Shown: piece after piece, positions 36,246 to 46,705 of the stretch
Layout of the letters: each line of letters begins with the position of its first letter
Numbering within the stretch: position 1 is the first letter of the stretch
Assembly (NCBI GenBank): GCA_900472675.1
Contig: UCJA01000010.1
Location: forward strand, 186,001-250,000
Direction: 5' to 3'
Length of the DNA: 64,000 nt
From: Hyphomicrobiales bacterium
Lineage (GTDB): Bacteria; Pseudomonadota; Alphaproteobacteria; Rhizobiales; Rhizobiaceae
Notes under the pieces: generated by a model
What the model was told of the DNA's origin: nothing
Databases searched by the model: none
What the model saw: the letters and a program-made list of their open reading frames with translations, nothing else
Position numbers and translations under genes: made by a program

Positions 36246-37729
36246 CAGTCATCATCGAGAAAGTGCTGCAGTGGCGCGAGATTGCCCGTGTCGCCGAAGG
36301 CGAGGATCTCGACCTTTCGCCGGCCGCCTGGGCGCGCGTAGAACAGGCGCGTGAGATCGTCGAGGCGCTGGTCGAAAACGGTACCCGCGCCTATGGCATC
36401 ACCACCGGCGTCGGGGCGCTGTCCGACACAGTGGTCGACCGGAGCGCCCAGAGCCAGCTGTCGCGCAACATCGTGCTTAGCCATGCCTGCGGAATTGGCC
36501 CGCTGCTCGAGGCGCGGGAGGTGAGGGCGGTGATCGCAGCCCAGATCGCCAACTTCGCCCACGGGCATTCCGGTGTGCGCCCGCAGATCATCCGCTGCCT
36601 GATCCGGTTTCTGGAGGCAGATTGCATCCCCGACGTGCCTTCCAAAGGCTCCGCCGGCTATCTCACCCACAATGCGCATACCGCGCTGGTGCTGATCGGG
36701 GAGGGGAGTGCCCGGGTAAAGGGCGTCCGCATGAGCGGTTGCGACGCGCTCGCCGCGCTCGGCCTCGAACCGCTAGTGCTGGCGGCCAAGGAAGGCCTAA
36801 GCCTCGTCAACGGTACGGCCTGCGCCACGGGGCTTTCCTGCGTGGCGCTTGCCCGCGCCGAACGCCTGCTCGACTGGGCCGATGCCGTTGCCGCCGTGAC
36901 GCTGGAAGCTGCCGGCTGCCAGATGCCGGCGTTTGCAGCCGAGGTTCTGGCACTGCGCCCCTCGGCGGGGATTGCCAAGGTGGGCGAAGGGCTGCGCCGG
37001 CGCCTTTCAGGTAGCGGCATTATCGCGGCCGCCGCCGGGCGCCGCACACAGGATGCGCTCAGCCTGCGGTCCGTGCCGCATGCTCATGGCGCTGCCTGGG
37101 ACGTTTTCGTGGAGACCGGGCGCATCGTGGATCAGGAACTGGCGTCCGTTACCGACAATCCGGCGGTGGCCGGTACGCCGGGGGAACCGCTCGTCTGGTC
37201 GGAAGCGCATGCGGTGGCACCAGCGCTCGGGCAGGCCGCCGACAGTCTCGGTGTGGCGATCGCCCAACTGGCGGCAATCAGCGAGCGGCGGATCGACCGG
37301 CTCGTCAACCCGCTGGTAAGCGGTCTTCCGGCCTTCCTCGCCACCGATGCCGGCAGCCATTCCGGCTTCATGATCGCCCAGTATACGGCAGCTGCTCTTG
37401 TCAACGACAGCCGGCGGCTGGCGGCCCCGGCCGCAACCGACGGCGGCATGACGTCCGGTCTGCAGGAGGATTTCCTCAGCCACCCGACCGCCGCTGCCAA
37501 CAAGCTTCTGGCGATCCTCGACAATGCCGAGCATGTGCTCGCGATCGAGCTGATGGCCGGCGTGCAGGCGCAGGACTTCCACCCTGCCGCCGACGCGGCT
37601 GACGGCACTCGGACAATTCGCGATCTCGTCCGGGCTCGCGTCGCCCGATACGAGGATGACCGGCCGCTTTACCTCGATATGCAGGCGCTGCGCGACCTGA
37701 TCAAAGGTGAGGACGCGCCGCCGGCATGA
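36242..37729 (+). CDS. Histidine-ammonia-lyase homologue lacking the MIO tripeptide
   Basis: A 495-residue member of the aromatic amino-acid lyase family. HAL-type residues are kept at Tyr51 (YGITTGVG), His81 (VLSHACG), Asn190 (LVNGTA), Arg276 and Glu409 (LQED). The tripeptide Ala-Ser-Gly, which cyclises to the MIO group, is here Ser137-Ala138-Gly139 (KGSAGYL), and the HAL Tyr280 position is Leu273 (QDALSLR). A normal MIO therefore seems impossible. MIO-less members such as ergothionase eliminate trimethylamine from betaines of histidine instead of ammonia. I infer a non-classical lyase whose substrate arrives through the coupled ABC transporter. Annotation as HutH would be unsafe. Confidence 0.85.
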   Translation: MTVIIEKVLQWREIARVAEGEDLDLSPAAWARVEQAREIVEALVENGTRAYGITTGVGALSDTVVDRSAQSQLSRNIVLSHACGIGPLLEAREVRAVIAAQIANFAHGHSGVRPQIIRCLIRFLEADCIPDVPSKGSAGYLTHNAHTALVLIGEGSARVKGVRMSGCDALAALGLEPLVLAAKEGLSLVNGTACATGLSCVALARAERLLDWADAVAAVTLEAAGCQMPAFAAEVLALRPSAGIAKVGEGLRRRLSGSGIIAAAAGRRTQDALSLRSVPHAHGAAWDVFVETGRIVDQELASVTDNPAVAGTPGEPLVWSEAHAVAPALGQAADSLGVAIAQLAAISERRIDRLVNPLVSGLPAFLATDAGSHSGFMIAQYTAAALVNDSRRLAAPAATDGGMTSGLQEDFLSHPTAAANKLLAILDNAEHVLAIELMAGVQAQDFHPAADAADGTRTIRDLVRARVARYEDDRPLYLDMQALRDLIKGEDAPPA

Positions 37730-37754
37730 CGGCGCGAACCTTTGCGGCTGGGCG

Positions 37755-39359
<1,605 letters not shown>

Positions 39360-39361
39360 GC

Positions 39362-40495
39362 CTATCGGTCCCTCGGATCGAGAGCGTCCCGCAAGCCGTC
39401 GCCGATGAAGTTCAGCGAAAATAGGGTTGCGACGAAGAAGATGGAGGGGAAGATCAGCAGCCACGGGGCTGACTGGATGTTGTTTGCCCCTTCGGAGATC
39501 AGCGCACCCCAGCTCGTCAGCGGCGCCTGGACGCCGAGGCCCAGGAAGGACAGGAAGCTTTCGAGCAGGATGACCTTCGGCACCACGACGGTGACGAAGA
39601 CGATCACCGGACCGATGGTATTGGGGATGATGTGCCGGCGGATGATCTGCCAATCGGTGAGCCCGAGGGACTGCGCGGCGCCGACGAACTCCCGTCGTTT
39701 CAAGGCAAGCGTTTGGCCCCGCACGATGCGGGCCATGTCCAGCCATTCCACCGCCCCGATCACCAGGAAGATCAGGATGAAGCTGCGTCCGAAGAAGACC
39801 ACCAGCACCACGACGAGGAAAACGAAGGGAAGCGAGTAGAGGATCTCGACCAGCCGCATCATGACGTTGTCGACGCGACCGCCGAGATAGCCGGAGGTGG
39901 CGCCGTAAACGACGCCGATGCCGAGCGAAACGAGGCTTGCGAGTACGCCGACGGCGATCGAGATCTGGCCCCCGAGCATGACGCGGGCAAGAAGGTCGCG
40001 CCCGTTGGGATCGGTGCCGAAGGGGAAATATTCCCGGTTCAGCTGGCCTTCCAGCTTCAGCACGCGCCCATCGTTTTCGGATGCCACGACCTTGGTATCG
40101 CGGAATTCGTTGGCGCGGTCGAAATAGCGGGTAGCGCGTGGATCGATCGGGTTTTCGCTGCTGACGGTGGCTGTGAAGGCGCGGCCCTCGACTTCGAAAC
40201 TGTCGAGCTTGACGCGCGCCCGGCCGGCCACACCCTCCATGGCGCCCCGCAGGGAGGATTCATCCGGACGTGCCTGGAGGCTCGGCGGAATGGTCACATA
40301 GGAGGAGAACACCTGGTCGTAGCGATGCGGCGTAAACAGCGGGCCGAGGAAGGAGAAGAGCGCGATCAGCGCCATCAGCACGCAGCCGGCCATCGCCGCC
40401 TTGTTGCGGCGAAAGCGGATGAGCGCCAGCTGGAACAGGCTGCGGCCGGTGGTCAGGTCCTTTTCGGGGAGAGAGGTGCTGGAAAGATCAGTCAT
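39362..40495 (-). CDS. Oligopeptide-type ABC transporter permease (OppC-like)
   Basis: A 377-residue permease with a cytoplasmic N-terminus, one helix (residues about 32-55), a long periplasmic loop of about 130 residues and a five-helix core with the EAA loop REFVGAAQSLGLTDWQIIRR. The large loop makes it longer than typical DppC (about 300). Its start overlaps the OppB-like gene by eight bases. Confidence 0.9.
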   Translation of the reverse strand: MTDLSSTSLPEKDLTTGRSLFQLALIRFRRNKAAMAGCVLMALIALFSFLGPLFTPHRYDQVFSSYVTIPPSLQARPDESSLRGAMEGVAGRARVKLDSFEVEGRAFTATVSSENPIDPRATRYFDRANEFRDTKVVASENDGRVLKLEGQLNREYFPFGTDPNGRDLLARVMLGGQISIAVGVLASLVSLGIGVVYGATSGYLGGRVDNVMMRLVEILYSLPFVFLVVVLVVFFGRSFILIFLVIGAVEWLDMARIVRGQTLALKRREFVGAAQSLGLTDWQIIRRHIIPNTIGPVIVFVTVVVPKVILLESFLSFLGLGVQAPLTSWGALISEGANNIQSAPWLLIFPSIFFVATLFSLNFIGDGLRDALDPRDR

Positions 40496-41411
40496 GGCGG
40501 ACCCTCGGGTCGAGAAGGCCGTAAAGGATATCGACCACAAGGTTGAAGACGATCACGAAGATGGCGATCAGCACGACCGTGCCCATCACCAGCGTGTAAT
40601 CGCGGTTAAGCGCGCCGAGCACGAAATAACGGCCAACGCCCGGAATGGTGAAGATGGTCTCGACCACTGCCGAACCGGTCATCAGTGCGGCAGCGCAGGG
40701 CGCAAGGTAGGACACGACCGGCAGCATGGCGCCGCGCATTGCATGGGTGACCACGACGACGCGCGATGGCAGGCCATAGGCGCGGGCGGTGCGGATATGG
40801 TCCGCGTGCAGGGCCTCGATCATCGAGCCGCGGGTGAGGCGGGCAAACACAGCCAGCTGCGGCAGCGCCAGCGCGATCATCGGCAGGATCAGGAAGGATA
40901 GCGAGCCATTGCCCCAGCCGCCGGCCGGAAGCACGGACAGCGTGATGGCAAACACCAGCGTCAGCACCGGTCCCACCACGAAATTGGGAATGGTGGTGCC
41001 GACCGTCGCCAGCGACATGATCGTGAAGTCGAGCACGCTGTTCTGGCGCAGGGCGGCAATCGTGCCCATCGTCACGCCGCCGATCAGGGCCAGCAGCAGG
41101 GCATAGAAGCCGAGCTCGATGGAATAGGGGAGACCCTTGCCGATCAGCTCGGCCACGCTGTTGTCCTTGTAGATGTAGCTGGGGCCGAAATCGCCCGTGA
41201 CCGCATTGGACAGATAGGTGACGTACTGCCGCCAGAGCGGCTGGTCGAGCTGATAGGTGCGCATCAGGTTTTCCATCGTCGCGGGCGGCAGGGGCCGCTC
41301 GAGATTGAATGGGCCGCCGGGGGCAAAGCGCATCAGGAAGAAGGAAATGGTCACGACGATAAACAGCGTCGGGACAGCGCTCGCAAGGCGGCGCAAGACG
41401 AAGGCGATCAT
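40488..41411 (-). CDS. Oligopeptide-type ABC transporter permease (OppB-like)
   Basis: A 307-residue permease with six hydrophobic helices, the N-terminal RRLASAVPTLFIVVTISFFL helix of the DppB/OppB family and the EAA loop DHIRTARAYGLPSRVVVVTH. It lies 54 bases after the binding-protein gene in the same operon. Confidence 0.9.
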   Translation of the reverse strand: MIAFVLRRLASAVPTLFIVVTISFFLMRFAPGGPFNLERPLPPATMENLMRTYQLDQPLWRQYVTYLSNAVTGDFGPSYIYKDNSVAELIGKGLPYSIELGFYALLLALIGGVTMGTIAALRQNSVLDFTIMSLATVGTTIPNFVVGPVLTLVFAITLSVLPAGGWGNGSLSFLILPMIALALPQLAVFARLTRGSMIEALHADHIRTARAYGLPSRVVVVTHAMRGAMLPVVSYLAPCAAALMTGSAVVETIFTIPGVGRYFVLGALNRDYTLVMGTVVLIAIFVIVFNLVVDILYGLLDPRVRHD

Positions 41412-41465
41412 GCCTGTTCTCCTGGAGAGCGGCGCAGCCAGGCCACGCCGCTCGGGTCCATTGGG

Positions 41466-43064
41466 TTACTTCGAGATGCTCAGGAAGCGGCTGAGATGCT
41501 CGTTGGCGGCATTGTCCTTCCAGCCCTGGACACGGTCGGAGACCAGCCAGAGGTCGGCCTGAGTCATGAAGGGGGCGATCGGCTGGTCGCGCATCAGCAT
41601 GGCTTCGGCCTCGTGAAGCAGCTTGGCGCGCGCTTCAGGATTGGTCTCCGCATAGGACTTCTGCATGGCCGCATCGAACTCCGGGCTCTCGTAGTGACCG
41701 TAGTTGAACGTCTTATTGGTGCTGAGATTCAGCGCCAGGAAGTTTTCCGGATCCGCATAGTCGGCCACCCAGCCGGCGCGCGCCACGTTGAACTTGCCGC
41801 CTTCCTGCAGATAGGCGTAGTGCGAGGAGACGTCGAGGTTCACCATCGAGACCTTGGCGCCGAAGGTGTTCTTCCACATGTCGGCAACCGCGGTTGCGAC
41901 GCGCTCGTGGTTCGGGTTGGTGTTGTAGCGGATCTCGATGTTAAGCGGCTTGCCACCCTCACCATAGCCTGCTTCCTTCATCAGCTCGATGGCCTTGTCT
42001 TCCCGGTCCAGCTGGGAAAGATCGGCGAAATCGGCCTTGGACGGTTCGCCGTAGCTGGCCATGCCTGGCGGGACGAGCGAGTAGGCAGGAATCTGCGAGC
42101 CGCGATAGATTTCCTTGGCCAGGAAGTCACGGTCGACGGCCATGGAGAGCGCACGGCGGACGCGCACATCGCTATAGGGCTCCTGGCGGGTGTCGAAGGC
42201 GTAGTAGTAGGTGGCGAGCGTCGGCGAGACGTGGACCTGGTCCTTGTAGCTCGCCCGCAGCCGGTCGATCTGGTCGGCCGAGAAGTTGTAGGCGAGGTCC
42301 ATTTCTTTGGCTTCGAAGCGGCGGACGGAAGCGGCCTGGTCGTCGATCGGGTAGAAGATGACCTTGTCGAGCTTGACGTTGGCAGCATCCCAGTAGTTTG
42401 GGTTCTTGTCGACGACCAGCTGGTCGTTCGGCACGTGGCTGGTCAGCTTGAAGGCGCCGTTCGACACCATAACGCCCGGCTTGACGAAATCGGCGCCGTT
42501 CTTGTCGAAGCTTGCCTTGGAGATCGGCAGCGCCGTCTGGTGGGCGAGCAGCTCAAGGAAGAAGGGCGTCGGGCGCTCGAGGGTGATCTCAAGCGTCTTG
42601 TCGTCGATCGCCTTGATGCCGAGATCCGTGAGCGGCAGTTCGGCCTTGTTGACCTTTTCGGCATTCTTGATCGGGTAGAGGATGTTGGCGTAGCCAGCAG
42701 CCGTCTTGGGGTCTTCGACGCGGGCGAGCGAGAAGGCGAAATCGCCTGCCGTCACCGGTGTGCCGTCGGACCACTTGGCATCGGCGCGCAGCTTGAAGGT
42801 GTAGGTGGTGGAATCGTCAGACAGCGTCCAGGATTCGGCCGCGCCGGGAACGATCTTGCCTTCCGCGTCGTAGATGGTCAGGCCTTCGTAGAGATCCTTC
42901 AGGATGAAGGCCTCGATGTTGATGGAGGTATGGGCCTGGTCGAGCGTCTGGGGCTCGCCGGAATTGCCGCGATGGAGTACGGCTTCGGCAAAGGCCGGAG
43001 CGCTTCCGAGCAGCACGGCGCCGAGCAGAACGGCTGTCCGCAGGTTGAGGACGCGAGATGACAT
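41466..43064 (-). CDS. Oligopeptide-type ABC transporter binding protein (OppA-like)
   Basis: A 532-residue periplasmic protein with signal peptide (MSSRVLNLRTAVLLGAVLLG, cleavage after AFA). It is of the SBP_bac_5 family, with the N-terminal LHRGNSGEPQTLDQAHTS segment and the VRVRRALSMAVDRDFLAK motif typical of OppA. It binds short peptides, possibly murein peptides. GGGAGAAAG precedes the ATG. It is first in the operon, which runs to 37755. Confidence 0.92.
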   Translation of the reverse strand: MSSRVLNLRTAVLLGAVLLGSAPAFAEAVLHRGNSGEPQTLDQAHTSINIEAFILKDLYEGLTIYDAEGKIVPGAAESWTLSDDSTTYTFKLRADAKWSDGTPVTAGDFAFSLARVEDPKTAAGYANILYPIKNAEKVNKAELPLTDLGIKAIDDKTLEITLERPTPFFLELLAHQTALPISKASFDKNGADFVKPGVMVSNGAFKLTSHVPNDQLVVDKNPNYWDAANVKLDKVIFYPIDDQAASVRRFEAKEMDLAYNFSADQIDRLRASYKDQVHVSPTLATYYYAFDTRQEPYSDVRVRRALSMAVDRDFLAKEIYRGSQIPAYSLVPPGMASYGEPSKADFADLSQLDREDKAIELMKEAGYGEGGKPLNIEIRYNTNPNHERVATAVADMWKNTFGAKVSMVNLDVSSHYAYLQEGGKFNVARAGWVADYADPENFLALNLSTNKTFNYGHYESPEFDAAMQKSYAETNPEARAKLLHEAEAMLMRDQPIAPFMTQADLWLVSDRVQGWKDNAANEHLSRFLSISK

Positions 43065-43311
43065 TTGATCTTTCTCCCGGTTTCGATCCAATGAAGCGGC
43101 GGAGTGAATGCCAGAAAATCCTAAAATGCAAGGAGCTGCGGACGCCGGGGCCAGGCGCCTAAGCTTGACATTCGTCAGAATTGACCGCGGAGGTTGTTTT
43201 AAGCGCTACCAAGCGCTGTGGGCAGTAATGATGCCTCGCGACCCGGAATATCAGCCGTGACGAAACGAATGGACGCAGAAACCGCAGTTTACGTAAGATG
43301 TGGCAATCCTG

Positions 43312-43341
43312 TGGCGCAGAAAAGGTTTTAAACCTGCGCCA
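43312..43341. other. Intergenic hairpin
   Basis: TGGCGCAG at 43312-43319 pairs with CTGCGCCA at 43334-43341 over a 14-base A/T-rich loop that can itself pair in part. It is not adjacent to a stop codon, so it may belong to an untranslated RNA or a leader. Confidence 0.4.
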
Positions 43342-43503
43342 TCAGCCACAGACGCACCGGCCTTGGGTGCCGGATGCTCCGCGCGCAAGAGGGCGAAATC
43401 TTCCGAAATGCTACCTGGGCGCGCGTTCTCGCCACTGTGGATAAGCGTTGCCAGCATGCCTCCGAGCGAGGCTTCGCGCCTCCCTGGATCTGCCCGGCAG
43501 GTA

Positions 43504-43656
43504 TCAACTGACCGGAGCGGGCATCTGGACCAGAGAGCCGGATGACCAGCTTTGCTGCACGCGGCTGCGTTTGGCCACGTGCAGAAGCGGTATCAGGCAT
43601 ACCACCACCACGAGGATCGCCACGTAAAGCAGTCCGGTTCGGTTCTTCATTCTCAT
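43504..43656 (-). CDS. Possible 50-residue single-helix membrane peptide
   Basis: MRMKNRTGLLYVAILVVVVC continues LIPLLHVAKRS and ends QMPAPVS. It has one hydrophobic helix (residues about 8-26) with a positive N-terminus and a basic C-terminal flank, fitting a small inner-membrane protein. The ATG at 43656 has only a weak AAGAA upstream. Coding status is uncertain. Confidence 0.4.
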   Translation of the reverse strand: MRMKNRTGLLYVAILVVVVCLIPLLHVAKRSRVQQSWSSGSLVQMPAPVS

Positions 43657-43781
43657 GGATAATTCTTTAGCCGCTTCTTCATCGATTTATTCACTGTGTC
43701 GGCTCAAGCTGACTCCGACCTGAAGAGGCGGCGCCGGGGGCGGGGGGCGGTTTGCCCCATTCAGGTGATTGTCAGCAAAGG

Positions 43782-45461
43782 ATGCAAATCCCACCTGAGC
43801 AGAAACGCGTGGAGTTCTCCTTCTTGTCCCTTGAAAGTCTTCGCCCGGCGCGGGCGATCTACCGGCCGCGGCTTGGCAGCATCACGCTTGCGATCCTCAG
43901 CGCCCTCTATTTTATGATTTTTGCGAACCGCACCTTCTGGGCGCGTGCCTACAGCTATTTCGACAGCCATCTGGCCCTGGCCGCCTTCGGGCTTGGCCTC
44001 ACCTGCCTGTTTTGCGCGCTGATCGTCACCCTGTCGGTCAAGTACCTGCTGAAGCCAGTGCTGGTCTTCCTTTTGATCAGCGCCGCCGCCGCGTCCTGGT
44101 TCATGGACGGCTTCGGGACGGTCATCGATGTCGACATGATCCGCAACGCGGCGCAGACGACACCCGCTGAGGCCGGTCACCTGATGACACCGGGATTCCT
44201 GCTGCACATGCTGGTCTGGGGGCTCCTGCCTTCATTGCTGGTGTGCTGGGTGGTGATCGAGCACCGAAGGTTCCTGTCCAAATTCGGCTGGAACCTGTTG
44301 ACCATTGCGCTGCTGCTGCTGCTGGCGCTCGCCTGCGCGGTCAGCGCGTCGCGCAGCATCGCCGCCGTCACCCGGATGCACAAGGACCTGATGCTGACGC
44401 TCAACCCGCTGCTTCCCATCGGCAGCGCGGCGGTTTTTGCGCTTGCCAGCGAGGCAGACAAGAACATCGTTGCCAAGCCGCTCGGGACGGATGCCCGCGT
44501 GGCGGGGCCGAGCCCCTCCGGCAAGCCAAGGGTGCTGATAATCGTGACGGGGGAAACCGCGCGCGCCGAAAACTTCTCGCTCGGCGGCTACGCGCGTGAG
44601 ACCAATCCGGAGCTGGCAAAGCTCGACATCACCTATTTCCCGCAGACATCGAGCTGCGGAACGGCGACCGCGGTCTCCGTGCCCTGCATGTTCTCCAATC
44701 TCACGCGGGCGAATTACTCCCACCGCGGCGGCCTTGCCAACGAGAACCTGCTGGATGTGCTGGGCCATGCGGGCGTGAAAACGGAGTGGTGGGACAACAA
44801 TACCGGCAGCAAGGGCGTCGCCGAACGCACGGTCTACAAGTCCTTCTCGGATGCCAATGATCCGCGCTACTGCGTGAAGAACGAATGCCTCGATGAAGGC
44901 ATGGTCGCCCAGCTCGAGGGCTGGCTTGCAAACGTCAAGCAGGACAGCGTGCTGGTCATCCACCAGCTGGGCAGCCACGGGCCGGCCTATTCCCAGCGCC
45001 ATCCTCCCGCCTTCACGCGCTTTACGCCGGAATGCACCAACAGCGAGCTCGGCTCCTGTAAGCCGGAAGACATCGTCAACGCCTATGACAACACCATCCT
45101 CTATACGGACCACATCCTCGCTTCGGTCATCAACATCCTGAAGGCGCACCAGGGCGGCATCGAGCCGGCGATGATCTACATGTCGGACCACGGCGAGTCG
45201 CTTGGTGAACACGGGCTCTACCTGCATGGCGCGCCCTATATCGTCGCCCCGTCGCAGCAGACGCATGTGCCCTTCGTGCTGTGGCAGGGGCCCGGCATGA
45301 AATCGGCTATCGACCCGGCTTGCGTTTCGGCGCGGGCAGCAGAACCCGCCTCGCACGACAACCTCTTCCACACGGCGCTCGGCGTGATGAACGTCACGAC
45401 CTCCGTCTATGAGAGCAAGCTTGACGTGCTGGCCTCCTGCCGCAAGGGAGCCGGTTCGTGA
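43782..45461 (+). CDS. eptA: Lipid A phosphoethanolamine transferase
   Basis: A protein of about 559 residues. Five hydrophobic N-terminal helices precede a periplasmic sulfatase-fold domain with the metal/nucleophile region TGETARAENFSLGGYARETN, SSCGTATAVSVPCMF (nucleophile Thr), and MSDHGESLGEHGLYLHG. These are the signatures of EptA/PmrC, which moves phosphoethanolamine from phosphatidylethanolamine to lipid A phosphate and releases diacylglycerol. The dgkA gene overlaps its end by four bases, fitting recycling of that diacylglycerol. The ATG at 43782 has AAAGG immediately before it, unusually close; a TTG at 43752 and a GTG at 43809 are alternatives. Confidence 0.88.
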   Translation: MQIPPEQKRVEFSFLSLESLRPARAIYRPRLGSITLAILSALYFMIFANRTFWARAYSYFDSHLALAAFGLGLTCLFCALIVTLSVKYLLKPVLVFLLISAAAASWFMDGFGTVIDVDMIRNAAQTTPAEAGHLMTPGFLLHMLVWGLLPSLLVCWVVIEHRRFLSKFGWNLLTIALLLLLALACAVSASRSIAAVTRMHKDLMLTLNPLLPIGSAAVFALASEADKNIVAKPLGTDARVAGPSPSGKPRVLIIVTGETARAENFSLGGYARETNPELAKLDITYFPQTSSCGTATAVSVPCMFSNLTRANYSHRGGLANENLLDVLGHAGVKTEWWDNNTGSKGVAERTVYKSFSDANDPRYCVKNECLDEGMVAQLEGWLANVKQDSVLVIHQLGSHGPAYSQRHPPAFTRFTPECTNSELGSCKPEDIVNAYDNTILYTDHILASVINILKAHQGGIEPAMIYMSDHGESLGEHGLYLHGAPYIVAPSQQTHVPFVLWQGPGMKSAIDPACVSARAAEPASHDNLFHTALGVMNVTTSVYESKLDVLASCRKGAGS

Positions 45462-45916
45462 GCGCGCCGGACGTCCTGCCATTCCGGCCAAAGCAGGATG
45501 ATGCGGGTCTGCCGGACATGGAGGCCCGGCCCGAAGCGGCGGAGCCTGCGCCCGAAAAGGTGGTCGGGGCCGCCCATCTGTTTGCTGCCTTCGGCTATTC
45601 CGTCGCCGGTGCCACCCGCCTCCTGCAGGAAACCGCCTTCCGCCAGGAACTGCTGATGGCGCTCGTATTGGTCGGTCTCTTCGCCTATGCCGGCGCTGCC
45701 GCCTCAGCCTATATGATCCTGATGCTGCTGATGCTCGTGCTGTTTGCCTTCGAGGCCATCAACACCGCAATCGAGGAGATCGTCGACCGGGTTTCGCCCG
45801 AATGGTCGAAGACCGGCCGCCACGCCAAGGATCTCGGCTCGTTCGCGGTGTTCTGCATGCTGGCGGCCAATGCCGTTTATGCCATCTCGGTCCTGTTTCC
45901 CCTCCTCTACGGATAG
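45458..45916 (+). CDS. dgkA: Diacylglycerol kinase
   Basis: A 152-residue membrane kinase: a soluble N-terminal tail of about 40 residues, then three helices with the DgkA signature EAINTAIEEIVDRVSPEW and the AKDLGSFAVF motif. It turns diacylglycerol into phosphatidic acid. The GTG start at 45458 overlaps the eptA stop (GTGA) and has AAGGGAG upstream. The N-terminal tail is longer than in E. coli DgkA (121 residues). Confidence 0.92.
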   Translation: MSAPDVLPFRPKQDDAGLPDMEARPEAAEPAPEKVVGAAHLFAAFGYSVAGATRLLQETAFRQELLMALVLVGLFAYAGAAASAYMILMLLMLVLFAFEAINTAIEEIVDRVSPEWSKTGRHAKDLGSFAVFCMLAANAVYAISVLFPLLYG

Positions 45917-46042
45917 CGTCAAAGGATTGTCATGACGCCGCTTGCGGCCACGTTCCGCCTGTGCAACGACAGCATGTCGCGTCGGTCCGCTTCGGCCTTC
46001 GGGACACGCAAGGTAGACATGGGCTGGCACGGAGGCGGCGGC

Positions 46043-46705
46043 TTGAGGGTTCTTCTGGTCGAGGACGATCGAACGCTTGGCGAAGCGGTGCGGGATCATG
46101 TCACAAGCGGCGACAATGCCGTCGACTGGATGAAGACCATCGACAGCGCCACCAGCGCGCTTTCCACCACTGTCTATAGCGTGATCCTGCTCGACCTGCG
46201 CCTGCCAGACGGCAGCGGCATCACGCTGCTCAGGGACCTGCGGGCCAGAGGCGTCACCACGCCGGTCATCATCCTGACTGCCCACGACCAGATATCCGAT
46301 CGCATCGAAGGGCTGAACAGCGGCGCCGACGATTACCTGGTGAAGCCGTTCAATCTGGGAGAGCTCACCGCCCGGATGCTCGCGGTCAGCCGCCGCTACA
46401 GTGGCCGACCGGTTTCCGTCGTCCAGATCGACGGGCTGGAAATCAACAGTGCCGAGCGGCGCGTCGTCGCCGACGGCGAAACGGTAAGCCTTTCCAGCCG
46501 CGAATGGGCCGTGCTCGGGGTTCTGGCAGCGCGGCCGGGCGCCGTCGTGTCCAAGGCGCAGATCGAGGAGGCGCTTTACGCCTTCGGGTCGGAAATCGAG
46601 AGCAACACGGTGGAGGTCTATGTCAGCCGGCTGCGCAAGAAGCTGGGGCGTGACCGCATCACCACCCAGCGTGGGCTCGGCTATTGCCTGGGCGGAGACG
46701 CGTGA
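46043..46705 (+). CDS. OmpR/PmrA-family response regulator
   Basis: A 220-residue regulator with a receiver domain (MRVLLVEDDRTL, phospho-acceptor Asp in LLDLRLPDG, Lys in DDYLVKPF) and a C-terminal winged helix (NTVEVYVSRLRKKLG, RGLGYCL). A TTG at 46043 is chosen because GGAGG lies seven bases before it and gives the canonical start; an ATG at 46019 and one at 45932 are in frame. It is coupled to the sensor kinase gene by a one-base overlap and lies after eptA-dgkA, so it probably controls them as PmrA does. Confidence 0.85.
   Translation: MRVLLVEDDRTLGEAVRDHVTSGDNAVDWMKTIDSATSALSTTVYSVILLDLRLPDGSGITLLRDLRARGVTTPVIILTAHDQISDRIEGLNSGADDYLVKPFNLGELTARMLAVSRRYSGRPVSVVQIDGLEINSAERRVVADGETVSLSSREWAVLGVLAARPGAVVSKAQIEEALYAFGSEIESNTVEVYVSRLRKKLGRDRITTQRGLGYCLGGDA

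Larger units (their letters stand above)
43065..43781. other. Long intergenic region
   Basis: About 700 bases. Seen here are a direct repeat of AAGCGCT at 43201 and 43211 (10-base spacing), a strong hairpin at 43312-43341 and a possible 50-residue membrane peptide gene at 43504-43656. No other gene is convincing. A small RNA around the hairpin is possible. Confidence 0.4.

Noticed and set aside
36242..37729. Calling the lyase hutH, histidine ammonia-lyase
   Set aside because: The MIO tripeptide and a catalytic Tyr are replaced, and no hutU, hutI or hutG gene is near.
41496..43061. Long plus-strand frame opposite the OppA-like gene
   Set aside because: Composition is that of an antisense shadow; the minus-strand gene has a signal peptide and family motifs.
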